From positions 1-64,000 of the forward strand of contig JAEEXN010000005.1 of NCBI GenBank assembly GCA_016291595.1: 64,000 bases of DNA. Reading direction: 5' to 3'. The position numbers and the translations under genes are program-made. This document shows positions 1 through 9,135 of this stretch, piece after piece. Position 1 is the stretch's first letter. The number at the start of each line of letters is the position of its first letter. A model generated the notes under the pieces. The model was not told the DNA's origin, did no database searches, and was given only the letters and a program-made list of their open reading frames with translations. The DNA comes from Prevotella sp. (lineage in GTDB: Bacteria; Bacteroidota; Bacteroidia; Bacteroidales; Bacteroidaceae).

Positions 1-43
1 AATTTCGAAATTTAAAGTTTTTATTTTATCATTTAATTAAGTA

Positions 44-424
44 ATGGCAATAAGAATTGTTGGAGTAGATTTGCCCCAGAATAAGCGTGGCGAAATCGCA
101 TTGACCTATATCTATGGTATTGGTCGAAGTAGTTCAGCAAAGATATTGGACAAGGCCGGCGTGAGCCGTGAACTTAAGGTCAACGAATGGACGGATGACC
201 AGGCTGCCAAAATCCGCGAAATTATCGGCGCTGAATTCAAAGTTGAAGGTGATCTCCGCAGTGAGATCCAGATGAATATCAAGCGACTGATGGATATTGG
301 TTGCTATCGTGGTGTTAGACATCGTAATGGTCTTCCCGTACGTGGTCAGAGTACCAAGAACAATGCTCGTACCCGCAAGGGTAAGAAGAAGACTGTTGCT
401 AATAAGAAGAAGGCTACTAAGTAA
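44..424 (+). CDS. rpsM: 30S ribosomal protein S13
   Basis: Binds the head of the 30S subunit and contacts tRNA and the 50S subunit. The 126-residue protein has the usual S13 layout: the start reads [11 protein letters not shown], a helix-two-turn-helix part lies in the middle, and the tail is basic ([17 protein letters not shown]), which reaches the decoding site. The length is normal for the family. It heads the visible end of the alpha operon, 18 bases before rpsK, and the operon must continue upstream of the window. The 43 bases before the ATG are AT-rich and have no clear Shine-Dalgarno sequence. Confidence 0.98.
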   Translation: MAIRIVGVDLPQNKRGEIALTYIYGIGRSSSAKILDKAGVSRELKVNEWTDDQAAKIREIIGAEFKVEGDLRSEIQMNIKRLMDIGCYRGVRHRNGLPVRGQSTKNNARTRKGKKKTVANKKKATK

Positions 425-427
425 TTC

Positions 428-433
428 AGGAGG
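428..433 (+). promoter_or_regulatory. Shine-Dalgarno AGGAGG before rpsK
   Basis: A perfect AGGAGG ends nine bases before the rpsK ATG at 443. It fixes that start. Bacteroidetes genes rarely rely on such sites, so it stands out among its neighbours. Confidence 0.7.
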
Positions 434-442
434 AAATTAATT

Positions 443-832
443 ATGGCAAAGAAAACAGTCACTTCAAAGAAAAGAAACGTAAAGGTTGACGCTATGGGTC
501 AGCTACACGTTCACAGCTCTTTCAACAACATCATCGTGTCTTTGGCAAACAGCGAGGGTCAGGTAATTTCTTGGTCTTCAGCTGGTAAGATGGGATTCCG
601 TGGTTCTAAGAAGAACACTCCGTACGCTGCCCAGATGGCTGCTGAGGATTGCGCAAAGGTAGCTTATGACCTTGGTCTTCGCAAAGTGAAGGCTTACGTG
701 AAAGGTCCCGGCAACGGCCGTGAGAGTGCTATCCGTGCTATCCACACTGCTGGTATCGAGGTAACCGAGATTATCGACGTTACTCCACTGCCACACAACG
801 GATGTCGTCCCCCGAAGCGTCGTAGAGTGTAA
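443..832 (+). CDS. rpsK: 30S ribosomal protein S11
   Basis: Platform protein of the 30S subunit, beside the mRNA exit path. The 129 residues match the family in length. Landmarks are [17 protein letters not shown] near the start, the glycine-rich [17 protein letters not shown], and the conserved end [13 protein letters not shown]. It lies between rpsM and rpsD, as in most bacteria. The start is preceded by a full AGGAGG (428-433) nine bases before the ATG, which is unusual here because most genes in this window have no such site. Confidence 0.98.
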   Translation: MAKKTVTSKKRNVKVDAMGQLHVHSSFNNIIVSLANSEGQVISWSSAGKMGFRGSKKNTPYAAQMAAEDCAKVAYDLGLRKVKAYVKGPGNGRESAIRAIHTAGIEVTEIIDVTPLPHNGCRPPKRRRV

Positions 833-833
833 A

Positions 834-869
834 ACTAGTTTTGCTAGTCTTACTAGTCAGACTAGTATT
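834..869 (+). repeat. Four 9-bp CTAGT repeats in the rpsD leader
   Basis: CTAGT cores stand at 835, 844, 853 and 862, exactly nine bases apart. Three of the four are full ACTAGT palindromes. The RNA could fold into two small hairpins, the first from repeats one and two, the second from repeats three and four. The site lies between the rpsK stop (832) and the rpsD ATG (902). S4 represses its own operon through leader RNAs in other bacteria, so an S4 leader is a fair guess, but that is inference. Confidence 0.5.
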
Positions 870-901
870 TATAAAAAGATTTTTTATTTTTTATTTGAAT
901 T

Positions 902-1507
902 ATGGCAAGATATATTGGACCGAAATCAAAAATTGCCCGTCGTTTTGGCGAAGCCATCTACGGCCCGGACAAAGTTTTGTCTAGGAGAAACTTCCCTCCT
1001 GGACAGCATGGCAATAACCGTCGTCGCAAGATGTCGGAGTATGGTGTCATGTTGGCAGAGAAGCAGAAAGCTAAATACACCTATGGTGTGCTTGAGCGTC
1101 AGTTCCGTAATATGTTTGAAAAGGCTGCAAAGGCCGAAGGTATCACTGGTGAGGTACTGCTCCAGAACCTTGAGAGTCGTCTCGACAATGTAGTGTTCCG
1201 CCTTGGTATTGCTCCTACCCGCGCAGCTGCCCGCCAGCTCGTTGGTCACAGACATATCGTAGTTGATGGTAAAGTAGTTAACATCCCCTCATTTGCTGTG
1301 AAGCCAGGTATGGTTGTTGGTGTACGCGAGAAGGCTAAGTCTCTCGAGGTTATCGAGAACGCTCTTGCAGGTTTCAACCACAGCAAATATCCGTGGATCG
1401 AATGGGATGAGCAGACAAAGAGCGGTAAGTTCCTTCACAAGCCGGAGCGTGCCGACATCCCTGAGAACATTAAGGAACAGTTAATCGTTGAGTTGTACTC
1501 TAAATAA
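902..1507 (+). CDS. rpsD: 30S ribosomal protein S4
   Basis: Primary 16S rRNA-binding assembly protein. The 201 residues carry the N-terminal S4 part ([17 protein letters not shown], then NFPPGQHG) and an S4 RNA-binding domain from about residue 92 ([26 protein letters not shown]). There are no cysteines, so this is the zinc-free form of S4. It sits in the usual place between rpsK and rpoA, but the 69-base gap before it is longer than the other gaps and holds four 9-bp repeats that may be a leader. The rpoA start follows after 12 bases. Confidence 0.98.
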   Translation: MARYIGPKSKIARRFGEAIYGPDKVLSRRNFPPGQHGNNRRRKMSEYGVMLAEKQKAKYTYGVLERQFRNMFEKAAKAEGITGEVLLQNLESRLDNVVFRLGIAPTRAAARQLVGHRHIVVDGKVVNIPSFAVKPGMVVGVREKAKSLEVIENALAGFNHSKYPWIEWDEQTKSGKFLHKPERADIPENIKEQLIVELYSK

Positions 1508-1519
1508 ATCATTAAATTA

Positions 1520-2512
1520 ATGGCGATATTAGCATTTCAAAAACCTGATAAAGTAGTAATGCTGGAGGCTAACGACCGATTCGGCAAGTTCGAATTCCGT
1601 CCGCTTGAGCCTGGCTTCGGTGTTACCATCGGTAACGCCCTGCGCCGCATTCTCCTTTCATCGCTTGAGGGCTATGCTATCAATACCATCAAGATTGCTG
1701 GTGTTGAGCATGAGTTCTCTTCTGTACCCGGTGTAAAAGAGGATGTTACCAACATTATCTTGAACCTGAAGCAAGTTCGGTTCAAGCAAGTAGTAGAAGA
1801 ATTCGAGAACGAGAAAGTTAGTATTACCGTAGAGAATTCCACCGAATTCAAAGCAGGTGATATCAGTAAGTATCTGACTGGATTTGAAGTGTTAAACCCT
1901 GATTTGGTGATTTGTCATTTAGATGCCAAAGCTTCAATGCAGATTGATCTTACTATCAACAAAGGACGCGGCTATGTGCCCGCAGATGAGAACCGTGAAT
2001 TCTGCACTGATGTCAACGTCATTCCTATCGATTCTATTTACACCCCAATCCGTAACGTCAAATACGCTGTTGAGCCATATCGTGTTGAGCAGAAGACCGA
2101 TTATGACAAACTCGTAGTAGAGGTTTCTACGGATGGTTCCATTCACCCAAAAGACGCACTGAAGGAAGCTGCTAAGATCCTGATCTATCACTTCATGCTG
2201 TTCTCCGACGAGAAGATCACACTCGAGAACAACGACGCAGACAGCAACCAGGAGTTTGATGAGGAAGTACTGCACATGCGCCAGTTGCTGAAGACACGTC
2301 TCGTCGACATGAACCTCTCTGTTCGTGCCCTCAACTGTCTGAAGGCTGCTGATGTGGAGACACTCGGCGACTTGGTACAGTACAACAAGACCGACCTCCT
2401 GAAGTTCCGCAACTTTGGTAAGAAATCGCTTTCAGAGCTTGATGATTTGCTCGAGAGTCTGAATCTGTCGTTTGGAACCGACATTTCAAAGTACAAACTG
2501 GACAAAGAGTAA
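1520..2512 (+). CDS. rpoA: RNA polymerase alpha subunit
   Basis: Starts assembly of RNA polymerase and contacts regulators and upstream DNA. The 330-residue protein has the N-terminal dimerisation domain (about 1-235, with [22 protein letters not shown]), an acidic linker (about 236-250) and the C-terminal helix-hairpin-helix domain (about 255-325, with [15 protein letters not shown] and [13 protein letters not shown]). The length is normal for Bacteroidetes. It is in the alpha operon between rpsD and rplQ, 34 bases before rplQ. Confidence 0.98.
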   Translation: MAILAFQKPDKVVMLEANDRFGKFEFRPLEPGFGVTIGNALRRILLSSLEGYAINTIKIAGVEHEFSSVPGVKEDVTNIILNLKQVRFKQVVEEFENEKVSITVENSTEFKAGDISKYLTGFEVLNPDLVICHLDAKASMQIDLTINKGRGYVPADENREFCTDVNVIPIDSIYTPIRNVKYAVEPYRVEQKTDYDKLVVEVSTDGSIHPKDALKEAAKILIYHFMLFSDEKITLENNDADSNQEFDEEVLHMRQLLKTRLVDMNLSVRALNCLKAADVETLGDLVQYNKTDLLKFRNFGKKSLSELDDLLESLNLSFGTDISKYKLDKE

Positions 2513-2546
2513 TTGAGCATTTGTCCGCTTAAACAAAAAACAAAAA

Positions 2547-3032
2547 ATGAGACACAATAAGAAATTCAACCATCTGGGTCGTACTGCAGATCATCGCAAT
2601 GCCATGCTCGCTAACATGACCATTTCGCTGATTATGCACAAAAGAATCACTACGACCCTCGCAAAGGCCAAGGCACTGAAGAAGTATGCCGAGCCGCTGA
2701 TTACCCGTGCTAAGGACGATAGCACCAACTCTCGCCGCGTAGTGTTCAGCTACCTGCAGAACAAAGAGGCTCTGAAAGAACTCTTCGGTATTGTAGCCGA
2801 GAAGATTGGCGACCGTCCGGGTGGATACACACGTATCATCAAGCTGGGTGCACGTCAGGGTGACGGTGCCGATATGGCATTCATCGAGCTCGTTGACTTC
2901 GACGAGAACATGGCCAAGACTCCGAAGGCTGCTGCCAAGCGTACTCGCCGTGGTGGTGGTAAGAAGAAGGCTGCCGAGGCTGAGGCTCCTGCAGAGCAGG
3001 CTCCTGTTGCTGAGGAAGCAAAGGCTGAATAA
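2547..3032 (+). CDS. rplQ: 50S ribosomal protein L17
   Basis: Large-subunit protein near the exit tunnel. The core (about residues 1-125) starts [21 protein letters not shown] and contains LITRAKDD and [12 protein letters not shown]. After it comes a tail of about 35 residues rich in Lys, Ala, Glu and Pro. Such low-complexity tails are common on ribosomal proteins in this phylum. It is the last gene of the operon and a strong terminator follows at 3061. Confidence 0.98.
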   Translation: MRHNKKFNHLGRTADHRNAMLANMTISLIMHKRITTTLAKAKALKKYAEPLITRAKDDSTNSRRVVFSYLQNKEALKELFGIVAEKIGDRPGGYTRIIKLGARQGDGADMAFIELVDFDENMAKTPKAAAKRTRRGGGKKKAAEAEAPAEQAPVAEEAKAE

Positions 3033-3060
3033 AAAGATTTCATTAATAATGATAGAAAAA

Positions 3061-3094
3061 GGACGATGCAGTGATTTGCATCGTCCTTTTTTTT
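3061..3094 (+). terminator. Terminator of the ribosomal operon
   Basis: Ten-base perfect stem (GGACGATGCA with TGCATCGTCC, six-base loop) followed at once by eight T. It lies 29 bases after the rplQ stop. Confidence 0.9.
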
Positions 3095-3174
3095 AATGTG
3101 ATATTTTTTAATAGGATTAAAATATATCATGGTTGTTGTCAGGATATAGATATAGAAAACCCTGATACATTTGC

Positions 3175-4362
3175 TCACTCCCTCACGACGAGTTTATACT
3201 CAGCTCCCTTGCCCGTCCGTCTATGTGCATAGCCCATCGACAACAGGGTGCAGCCCAGCCTTTGGGGAGCCGATTTGGCTGATAGCAGCTCGGGATAGTG
3301 AGGGAGCAGCACAGTCACTGCCTGACTCAGTGGCATCCATGGCGCGTCGGCACACTCTTCAGCGGGCCGTAGCGCACACCTCACCAACTCTTCGTATGTG
3401 CTGATGCGACGGAAAGGCTCGTTGGCCCTCATCAATCGCTGCTCTTCCTTTTTTGTAAACCAATAGCGGTACTGCTTTTCCCGCAGCTCATTCAGCAATT
3501 GGGCATATACTTGAGCGTGGTTCACCTTCAAATGGTTGTTCACCTGGTCGGCTCGCACGCAGATAAAACGACGCGAGCCCGTAGGGTCAGTCAATGGCCG
3601 CTCACAGTTGGTTGTGGCGATGAACGAGGCATAGCGTTTCCGCTGCTCCATGACCTTGCCAAAGGGCGGTCGCATTTTCACGTCGTGCTTTGTCAGCAAG
3701 TATTTCAGCAAAGGTTGCAGAGAGCGGCTGGTCGAGTCAAACTCGTCGATATTGATCAGTGCAAAGCCCGACAAAGCCAGGTTGATGTCGTTCTCGTTGC
3801 GCAGGTTGATACGGTCATTGTAGTAAGTCTGCAGTCTCTCGGGCAACAGCCGTCGGCAAAAAGTGGTCTTGCCCGAGCCTTGGACACCCACTAATACGGG
3901 CACTATGCCGTTGCCGTGCTCGCCGTCCATTTGCAGCCATGCCGCAACCATGGCCAGCATCCATCTGTGAAAGTCAACGGGCCAATGCTTGTTGGCTGTT
4001 CTGATGCGGCGAGCCAGCCGTTCCACACGTTCGCGACCGTCCCAGCGTGGCAGACTCTCCAGATAGTCTCTCAGCGGTTCATAGTCGGCGACGAGTGTGC
4101 TGTTCACGTATCGTCTCACGTCCTTGTCCCATGCTCCTATGCCAGCCCTCAACGCCATGAGCGTCATAGCGTTTTGTTGTCGCTGGCTGAGTGGATAGAA
4201 AGCGTTGTTTTCGCTTCTGTTTTCCCTAAACTCTACCACACCCGTCATCACGTTGTGGCGAAACTGAAAGTGCTTTCTCAGAAACTCTTCCGTTTGACAG
4301 GCAGCCTGAACACTGTTCTGGACCTGTACCTGTTTTGTTTCTACTTGTTTTGTGTTTTCCAT
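3175..4362 (-). CDS. VapE/VirE-type P-loop ATPase (DUF3874-like)
   Basis: A 395-residue P-loop protein of the virulence-associated E family. Visible motifs are an N-terminal block common in Bacteroidales members (FQFRHNVMTGVVEFRE), Walker A GVQGSGKTT, Walker B ALINIDEFD, and the sensor region ATTNCERPLTDPTGSRRF with an arginine pair. Relatives are found in phages, mobile islands and many Bacteroidales chromosomes, and some act as replication helicases or primase-linked ATPases. The role here is unknown. It stands alone, with opposite orientation to the ribosomal operon, beside a long gene-free stretch. No integrase, primase or phage gene is near. It appears complete. Confidence 0.85.
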   Translation of the reverse strand: MENTKQVETKQVQVQNSVQAACQTEEFLRKHFQFRHNVMTGVVEFRENRSENNAFYPLSQRQQNAMTLMALRAGIGAWDKDVRRYVNSTLVADYEPLRDYLESLPRWDGRERVERLARRIRTANKHWPVDFHRWMLAMVAAWLQMDGEHGNGIVPVLVGVQGSGKTTFCRRLLPERLQTYYNDRINLRNENDINLALSGFALINIDEFDSTSRSLQPLLKYLLTKHDVKMRPPFGKVMEQRKRYASFIATTNCERPLTDPTGSRRFICVRADQVNNHLKVNHAQVYAQLLNELREKQYRYWFTKKEEQRLMRANEPFRRISTYEELVRCALRPAEECADAPWMPLSQAVTVLLPHYPELLSAKSAPQRLGCTLLSMGYAHRRTGKGAEYKLVVRE

Positions 4363-4811
4363 GGTTTAATGATTCATTTATCCTTTTTCTATGAGTGCGG
4401 TTCTCCTTGCCAATGCACTCCCATTCGGCAGCAAAGATAGCTGGTTTTGCCGTATCTGCCAAGAAATATATGCATAGACTTAGCGATAGATTGTGCTATA
4501 GACCGTCGCCTGCGTTTCATGAATCGCTTTCCTGTTTGTATGCGTACATAACTTGAAGTGTCGAGATGCTAAATGTGTCACCGATGCTTTCAATTTGCTG
4601 ATTACTAATGTATTAGTCCTGGTGACGGCTACGACTTAAGGTGTCATCATTGGACTTATGCATGCTATCATTTTGAAGCATATAAAGAGTCAGCGCCAAC
4701 TTGCAATTGTCTTTGGCACATTTTGTCATCTCACATTATTCGTTTCATGCTATTTCCTGGCAACTGACCTACTAATTATGTAGCAATTGATTGACTAATT
4801 AAAGTGGAATT

Positions 4812-4877
4812 AGGCATTAACTACACCTCAATCAGGCATGAATTACACTTTAGTTAGGCATCAATCAGTAGTATAAT
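4812..4877 (+). repeat. AGGCAT array, three units at 22 bp
   Basis: AGGCAT stands at 4812, 4834 and 4856, exactly 22 bases apart. The first two units also share a TACAC block at the same place in the unit (4822 and 4844). The preceding 40 bases hold CTAATTA twice, 23 bases apart, and may be decayed units. This is one of several arrays in the window with a 20-22 bp period. Confidence 0.65.
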
Positions 4878-4910
4878 TAATCGGTTGATTAGCGAATGAT
4901 TGATGCCTAA
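4854..4910. repeat. 14-bp perfect inverted repeat
   Basis: TTAGGCATCAATCA at 4854-4867 is repeated in reverse complement at 4897-4910, with 29 AT-rich bases between. The left arm is the last AGGCAT unit of the array, so the array ends in a possible stem. Confidence 0.7.
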
Positions 4911-5182
4911 TTAGAGTTTAATATATATACTAATTGCAAACTCGGGTTCGTGGTTTCTACCATGAGTGACACTTCCATGATGAGCCGTCACCAGCCTCAA
5001 GTCCTTTATGTGCCGGTGTTTCCGGTATTTAGTGACGGGGACTACTTTCTTTGGTCTTGGTGTGCGATGACAGGCATATTAGTCTTGAAAAGCGAACCAA
5101 ATCTGGCAGAGATCACGAATGCAGGAGAGCTATAAAAAACTATTAAAAATTAATAAAAACAAGCGTTTGAGCACAATCGTTA

Positions 5183-5213
5183 TTGTTCATGCGGCAATTT
5201 AATGTTATATTTG
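5183..5213 (+). promoter_or_regulatory. Promoter of the SpoIIE-type gene
   Basis: TTG at 5183-5185, 20 bases, then TATATTTG at 5206-5213. This fits the Bacteroidetes housekeeping promoter and lies about 50 bases before the ATG at 5262. Confidence 0.65.
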
Positions 5214-5261
5214 TCATTGGAAATGCTATAACATCTTCGTTGTTCACTTACGAGATAGCCT

Positions 5262-7226
5262 ATGATAGAGGCTCCGAATTTTGAATATAAATATGATTTG
5301 GCGCTGTGGAAATCGTTTTCTGCCCGTCTGAGTGTTGCCATCCTGATCATTGCGGCAGGCGTGTTTTTGGTGGCATTGCTGACGTATTTGTACTTCTCAG
5401 AGGAGCTGGTGAAAGAAGAAACAGCCATCAAGGCGCGCACAGAGTTGCACGATGCCGTGCTGATGATGCGCTTGCGGGCCACCGAAGCCGAAGCGCGTGG
5501 CGACACGATGGGGGTTGCCGACTATGTGGCGCTGCTGCAGGAGGTGCGGCCCTATCGCCATTCGTTCACGCTGATGGCAGACTCTACGGGGCAGATGGTC
5601 TATGCCGGCGATACTATTATCTGGCAGTCTGACGAGAAAGAGTTGCGTATCATAGGGCGGGCGATGAGCAGTGGCGAGAGTGGCATGCGCGAGGTATTTC
5701 AGGGCGCCAGACTCTCATTGCTCATTTATGAGCCAGTTGGCAAACGCGGACTTGCGGCTGCTGTCGTTTGCTCGCGAACGGATATTCTTTCCAGCTATAA
5801 GGTGTTCATCTTCTATGGTGGAATAGCCTTTCTTGCGGCATTGCTGGTGCTCTTCGGATGCAGTGCTATAGCCATCTATCGAATGGTGAAACCGCTCCAT
5901 CTGTTTGCCGACTCGGCCATGAGCATTGCTGAAGGCAATCTCGATACGCCGCTGCCCGACATTCAGTCGGAGGATGAGTTGTTGCAGCTGCGTAACTCGT
6001 TTGCTTATATGCAGACCTCATTGAAACAATATATAGAGGATCTGAAGGTGACTACCGCCACCAAAGAACACATGGAAAGCGAGCTGACCATTGCCCACGA
6101 CATCCAGATGGGCATGATTACGAAAGATTTTCCACACCGTGACGATGTTGATATTTATGCATCGATGTTACCAGCCCGCGAGGTTGGTGGCGACCTGTAT
6201 GATGTCGTTATCGACGGTGATGAACTCTTTTTCATTGTCGGAGATGTGGCAGGAAAAGGTGTGCCAGCATCACTTTATATGGCAGTGACGCGTACGTTGT
6301 TTCGCAATTTAGCCAGCAACTACCAGTCGCCAGCCAATGTGGTGCGTGAGATCAACCGTGCCATCTTAAGCGGCAACGACCAGGATTTGTTTGTGACGCT
6401 CTTTGCGGGCGTGCTCGACCTGAAGACTCATGTGCTGACTTATTGCAATGCAGCCCAGAATGCTCCCGTACTGGTGTCGCCGACGGGTGAATGCAGTCTG
6501 CTCGAAGTTGAGCCGAACTTGCCTATAGGATTGGTAGACCGCTACACCTACGAGGAACAGCAGATGGCATTCGAGCCCGGCTCAGCTTTGCTGCTTTACA
6601 CCGACGGATTGACTGAGGCCGTCAGCCCGCAGCGTGAGCTTTTCGGTGAAGACCGGTTGTTGGCTTGCATGAGGGGATGTCATTTCGTATCGGCCAGACA
6701 GGTGATAGCCCATCTGCAGCAGGAAGTGACCGAATTCGTTGGTGACCGTGAACAGAGCGATGACCTGACGATGCTCTTCATTCGCCATTTGGAGAGTCAG
6801 CCCGATGAGGCTGGCCTGCGAACAATCGTAATGAAGAACGAGGTGACGGAGGTTGAGCGTCTGCGTACTTTCGTCTCGTCTGTGTGCCGGGAATTGAAGA
6901 TCGACAACAGCATGATGAAAACCATCAACCTGGCTCTGGAGGAAGCTGTGGTGAACGTTATCAACTATGCCTATCCGAAAGGTACCCGCGGGCATGTGGA
7001 GGTGACGGCCCGGGGAGAAGGCAACCGTCTGTTGCTGACCATCATTGACAGTGGCAAACCATTCGACCCCACTCAGGCCGATGTTGCTGACACTACCACC
7101 GACTTGGATAAGCGGGCTGTGGGCGGACTGGGCATTTATCTGGTGCGTAACCTGATGGATGATGTGCGTTACGAGCGTACTGCCGACGGGCATAATGTAT
7201 TGACCCTGGTCAAGAAGATTTCGTAG
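5262..7226 (+). CDS. Membrane SpoIIE-type phosphatase fused to an anti-sigma-like ATPase
   Basis: A 654-residue membrane sensor. Order of parts: a first membrane helix (about 25-47), an extracytoplasmic sensor (about 48-175), a second helix (about 180-203), a HAMP linker (about 205-260), a PP2C/SpoIIE phosphatase domain (about 275-500, with PAREVGGDLYDV, GDVAGKGVPASLYM and LLLYTDGLTEA), and a C-terminal GHKL ATPase domain like RsbW/SpoIIAB (about 520-654, with LALEEAVVNVINYAYP and GGLGIYLVRNLMD). A phosphatase and a kinase-type domain in one chain suggest that it sets the phosphorylation state of a STAS partner. Such a partner, 100 residues long, is encoded two genes downstream. The signal sensed is unknown. 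Confidence 0.9.
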   Translation: MIEAPNFEYKYDLALWKSFSARLSVAILIIAAGVFLVALLTYLYFSEELVKEETAIKARTELHDAVLMMRLRATEAEARGDTMGVADYVALLQEVRPYRHSFTLMADSTGQMVYAGDTIIWQSDEKELRIIGRAMSSGESGMREVFQGARLSLLIYEPVGKRGLAAAVVCSRTDILSSYKVFIFYGGIAFLAALLVLFGCSAIAIYRMVKPLHLFADSAMSIAEGNLDTPLPDIQSEDELLQLRNSFAYMQTSLKQYIEDLKVTTATKEHMESELTIAHDIQMGMITKDFPHRDDVDIYASMLPAREVGGDLYDVVIDGDELFFIVGDVAGKGVPASLYMAVTRTLFRNLASNYQSPANVVREINRAILSGNDQDLFVTLFAGVLDLKTHVLTYCNAAQNAPVLVSPTGECSLLEVEPNLPIGLVDRYTYEEQQMAFEPGSALLLYTDGLTEAVSPQRELFGEDRLLACMRGCHFVSARQVIAHLQQEVTEFVGDREQSDDLTMLFIRHLESQPDEAGLRTIVMKNEVTEVERLRTFVSSVCRELKIDNSMMKTINLALEEAVVNVINYAYPKGTRGHVEVTARGEGNRLLLTIIDSGKPFDPTQADVADTTTDLDKRAVGGLGIYLVRNLMDDVRYERTADGHNVLTLVKKIS

Positions 7227-7334
7227 CCGCCGGAGACAGTCGATGGCTATACGGCAAAAGCCCTCACGAACGCAGCGTGTGGCTAGCAGTTTCAGGTTGC
7301 TGAGAAAATGAAATACTTAATATAATATGTAGAT

Positions 7335-9134
7335 ATGGAATCAATCGTCTTTTGGGGATTTAACCTCTATGCGTGGATAACTATTGCCACGGTGCTCACC
7401 ATGTTCACCGTGCTGTTGTTCACCAAAATCCGTGCCGATGTGGCTTTCTTGGGAGCCATAGGTGTCTTGTTTGTTACGGGCGTACTTGATGCCAAGGAAG
7501 CTTTTTCGGGGTTCAGTTCTACGTCGGTTGTGGTCATAGGAGTGCTGTTTGTGGTGGTAGCCGGTCTGACCTATACGGGTGTGCTGCAATGGATGGTGAA
7601 ACATCTGCTCGGACAACCAAACAGCTATAGCAAGGCCGTGGTGCGGCTGATGCTGCCTGTGGCTGGATTGAGCTCCTTCCTGAGCAATACTACGGTGGTG
7701 GCATTGTTTGTGGGCATCGTGAAGATGTGGTCTAAAAAGCTTAACATCTCCCCATCGAAACTGCTAATCCCGCTGAGCTATGCCTCGGGATTGGGCGGTA
7801 TCTGTACGCTCATCGGAACGCCTCCCAACCTGATTATCTCAGGCCTTTATGTCGACCTAACCGGTGAGGCGATGAATGTGCTGGCCACCACGCTGCCGGG
7901 TTTGTTCTGTCTGTCGGTGGGTGTACTCTCGATTATTGCCATGCGTCGTCTGTTGCCCGACCGTAAGGCGCCGGAGGCAGCCTTCGAGTCGACCTCCGAC
8001 TATACGGTAGAGTTGCTCATCCCGTCGGAAAACGATCATGTGGGAGAGACTGTAGCCGAGTCGGGTCTGCATCAGGTGAGAGGCGGCAGCCTGATAGAAC
8101 TGGTGCACTTCGATCAGGAGGTTATCTCGCCCGTTGCCGACGATGAGGTGCTGATGGGCGGCGACCGGCTGGTGTATGCAGGTCAGATCGACGAGATTCT
8201 GGATTTGAAAAAAAGTCATGGATTGGTGAATGCAGATCATCACGTGTTCAGTATGAGCGAAGTGGACAACAATCGCCAGTTGCGTACTGCTTATGTGGCG
8301 TTTGGTAGCAGTCTTATCAACACTTGTATTGGCGGCAGTAGTTTTGAGAAAGACAACAACATGACGCTGGTGGCTGTAGCACGTCGTGGCAAGCGCATCG
8401 CTCAGTCGCCTCGTGAGGTTATGCTGCAGGCAGGTGATACGCTGTTGTTCGAGTGCCCTCCGAAACTGAAGGTGAATACCGACAAACTATCATCGGCGCT
8501 GCAGTTCTTCGACTCCAGCGAGTTGCCTAACATCGGCAGGAAAACACTTGTTTCGACATTCATTATGTTGGCCATGGTGGTTCTTTCGGCGCTCAACATC
8601 ATTCCGTTGCTGCAGTGTGCTTTTCTGGCAGCCTTTGCTATGGTGCTGACACGTTGTTGCAGTGTCGAGCAGGCCATGAAGAGCATCAACTGGGAGATAC
8701 TGATGGTGTTTGCAGGGTCTGTAGTGCTCGGGCTGGCCATCCAGAAAACCGGTATTGCCGAGCGGTTGGCTTACGGCATTCTCGATGTCTGTGGCACCAA
8801 TCCCATTGTGGTGATGACTGCCGTGTGCCTGGTAGGAACGTTTATCACCGAGTTTATCAGCAATACGGCAGCAGGAGCCATGTTTTTCCCCATTATGTAT
8901 CAGGCTGCCGAGAAGTTAGGATATGAGCCGTACACCTTCCTCATTGCCCTGATGATCAGCGTCAGTTCGAGCTTTGCCACGCCTATAGGCTCGCCCACGC
9001 ATATGCTGGTCTATGGCCCTGGCGGCTATCGCTTCAGCGATTTCATCAGAATAGGATTCTGGATGAACCTCATCATTCTGGCAGCCAATATCTTTATTAC
9101 GAACATTGTTTATCCTTTAACACCATTACAATAA
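7335..9134 (+). CDS. SLC13-family permease with two TrkA-C domains
   Basis: A 599-residue inner-membrane transporter of the DASS/SLC13 type (sulfate, dicarboxylates or related anions). Hydrophobic halves flank a soluble centre. The centre holds two RCK_C/TrkA-C-like modules (about 220-295 and 310-385, each ending in a GDxL motif, GGDRLVYAG and AGDTLLFE). The first half carries SFLSNTTVVALF and GGICTLIGTPPNLI, the second FISNTAAGAMFFP and FATPIGSPTHMLVYGPG, the repeated signature of this superfamily. The substrate cannot be told from the sequence. It starts 108 bases after the phosphatase gene and ends one base before the STAS gene, so all three are probably co-transcribed. Confidence 0.9.
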   Translation: MESIVFWGFNLYAWITIATVLTMFTVLLFTKIRADVAFLGAIGVLFVTGVLDAKEAFSGFSSTSVVVIGVLFVVVAGLTYTGVLQWMVKHLLGQPNSYSKAVVRLMLPVAGLSSFLSNTTVVALFVGIVKMWSKKLNISPSKLLIPLSYASGLGGICTLIGTPPNLIISGLYVDLTGEAMNVLATTLPGLFCLSVGVLSIIAMRRLLPDRKAPEAAFESTSDYTVELLIPSENDHVGETVAESGLHQVRGGSLIELVHFDQEVISPVADDEVLMGGDRLVYAGQIDEILDLKKSHGLVNADHHVFSMSEVDNNRQLRTAYVAFGSSLINTCIGGSSFEKDNNMTLVAVARRGKRIAQSPREVMLQAGDTLLFECPPKLKVNTDKLSSALQFFDSSELPNIGRKTLVSTFIMLAMVVLSALNIIPLLQCAFLAAFAMVLTRCCSVEQAMKSINWEILMVFAGSVVLGLAIQKTGIAERLAYGILDVCGTNPIVVMTAVCLVGTFITEFISNTAAGAMFFPIMYQAAEKLGYEPYTFLIALMISVSSSFATPIGSPTHMLVYGPGGYRFSDFIRIGFWMNLIILAANIFITNIVYPLTPLQ

Positions 9135-9135
9135 A

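Larger units (their letters stand above)
4363..5182. other. Gene-free stretch with repeats
   Basis: No convincing gene in about 820 bases. It holds a 22-bp phased array and a 14-bp inverted repeat (4812-4910), described separately. Short open frames, such as one at 4950-5135, have no promoter, no recognisable family and an unconvincing composition. Confidence 0.6.

Noticed and set aside
4950-5135. Small gene of 61 codons in the VapE-SpoIIE gap
   Set aside because: No promoter or known family; composition looks random.
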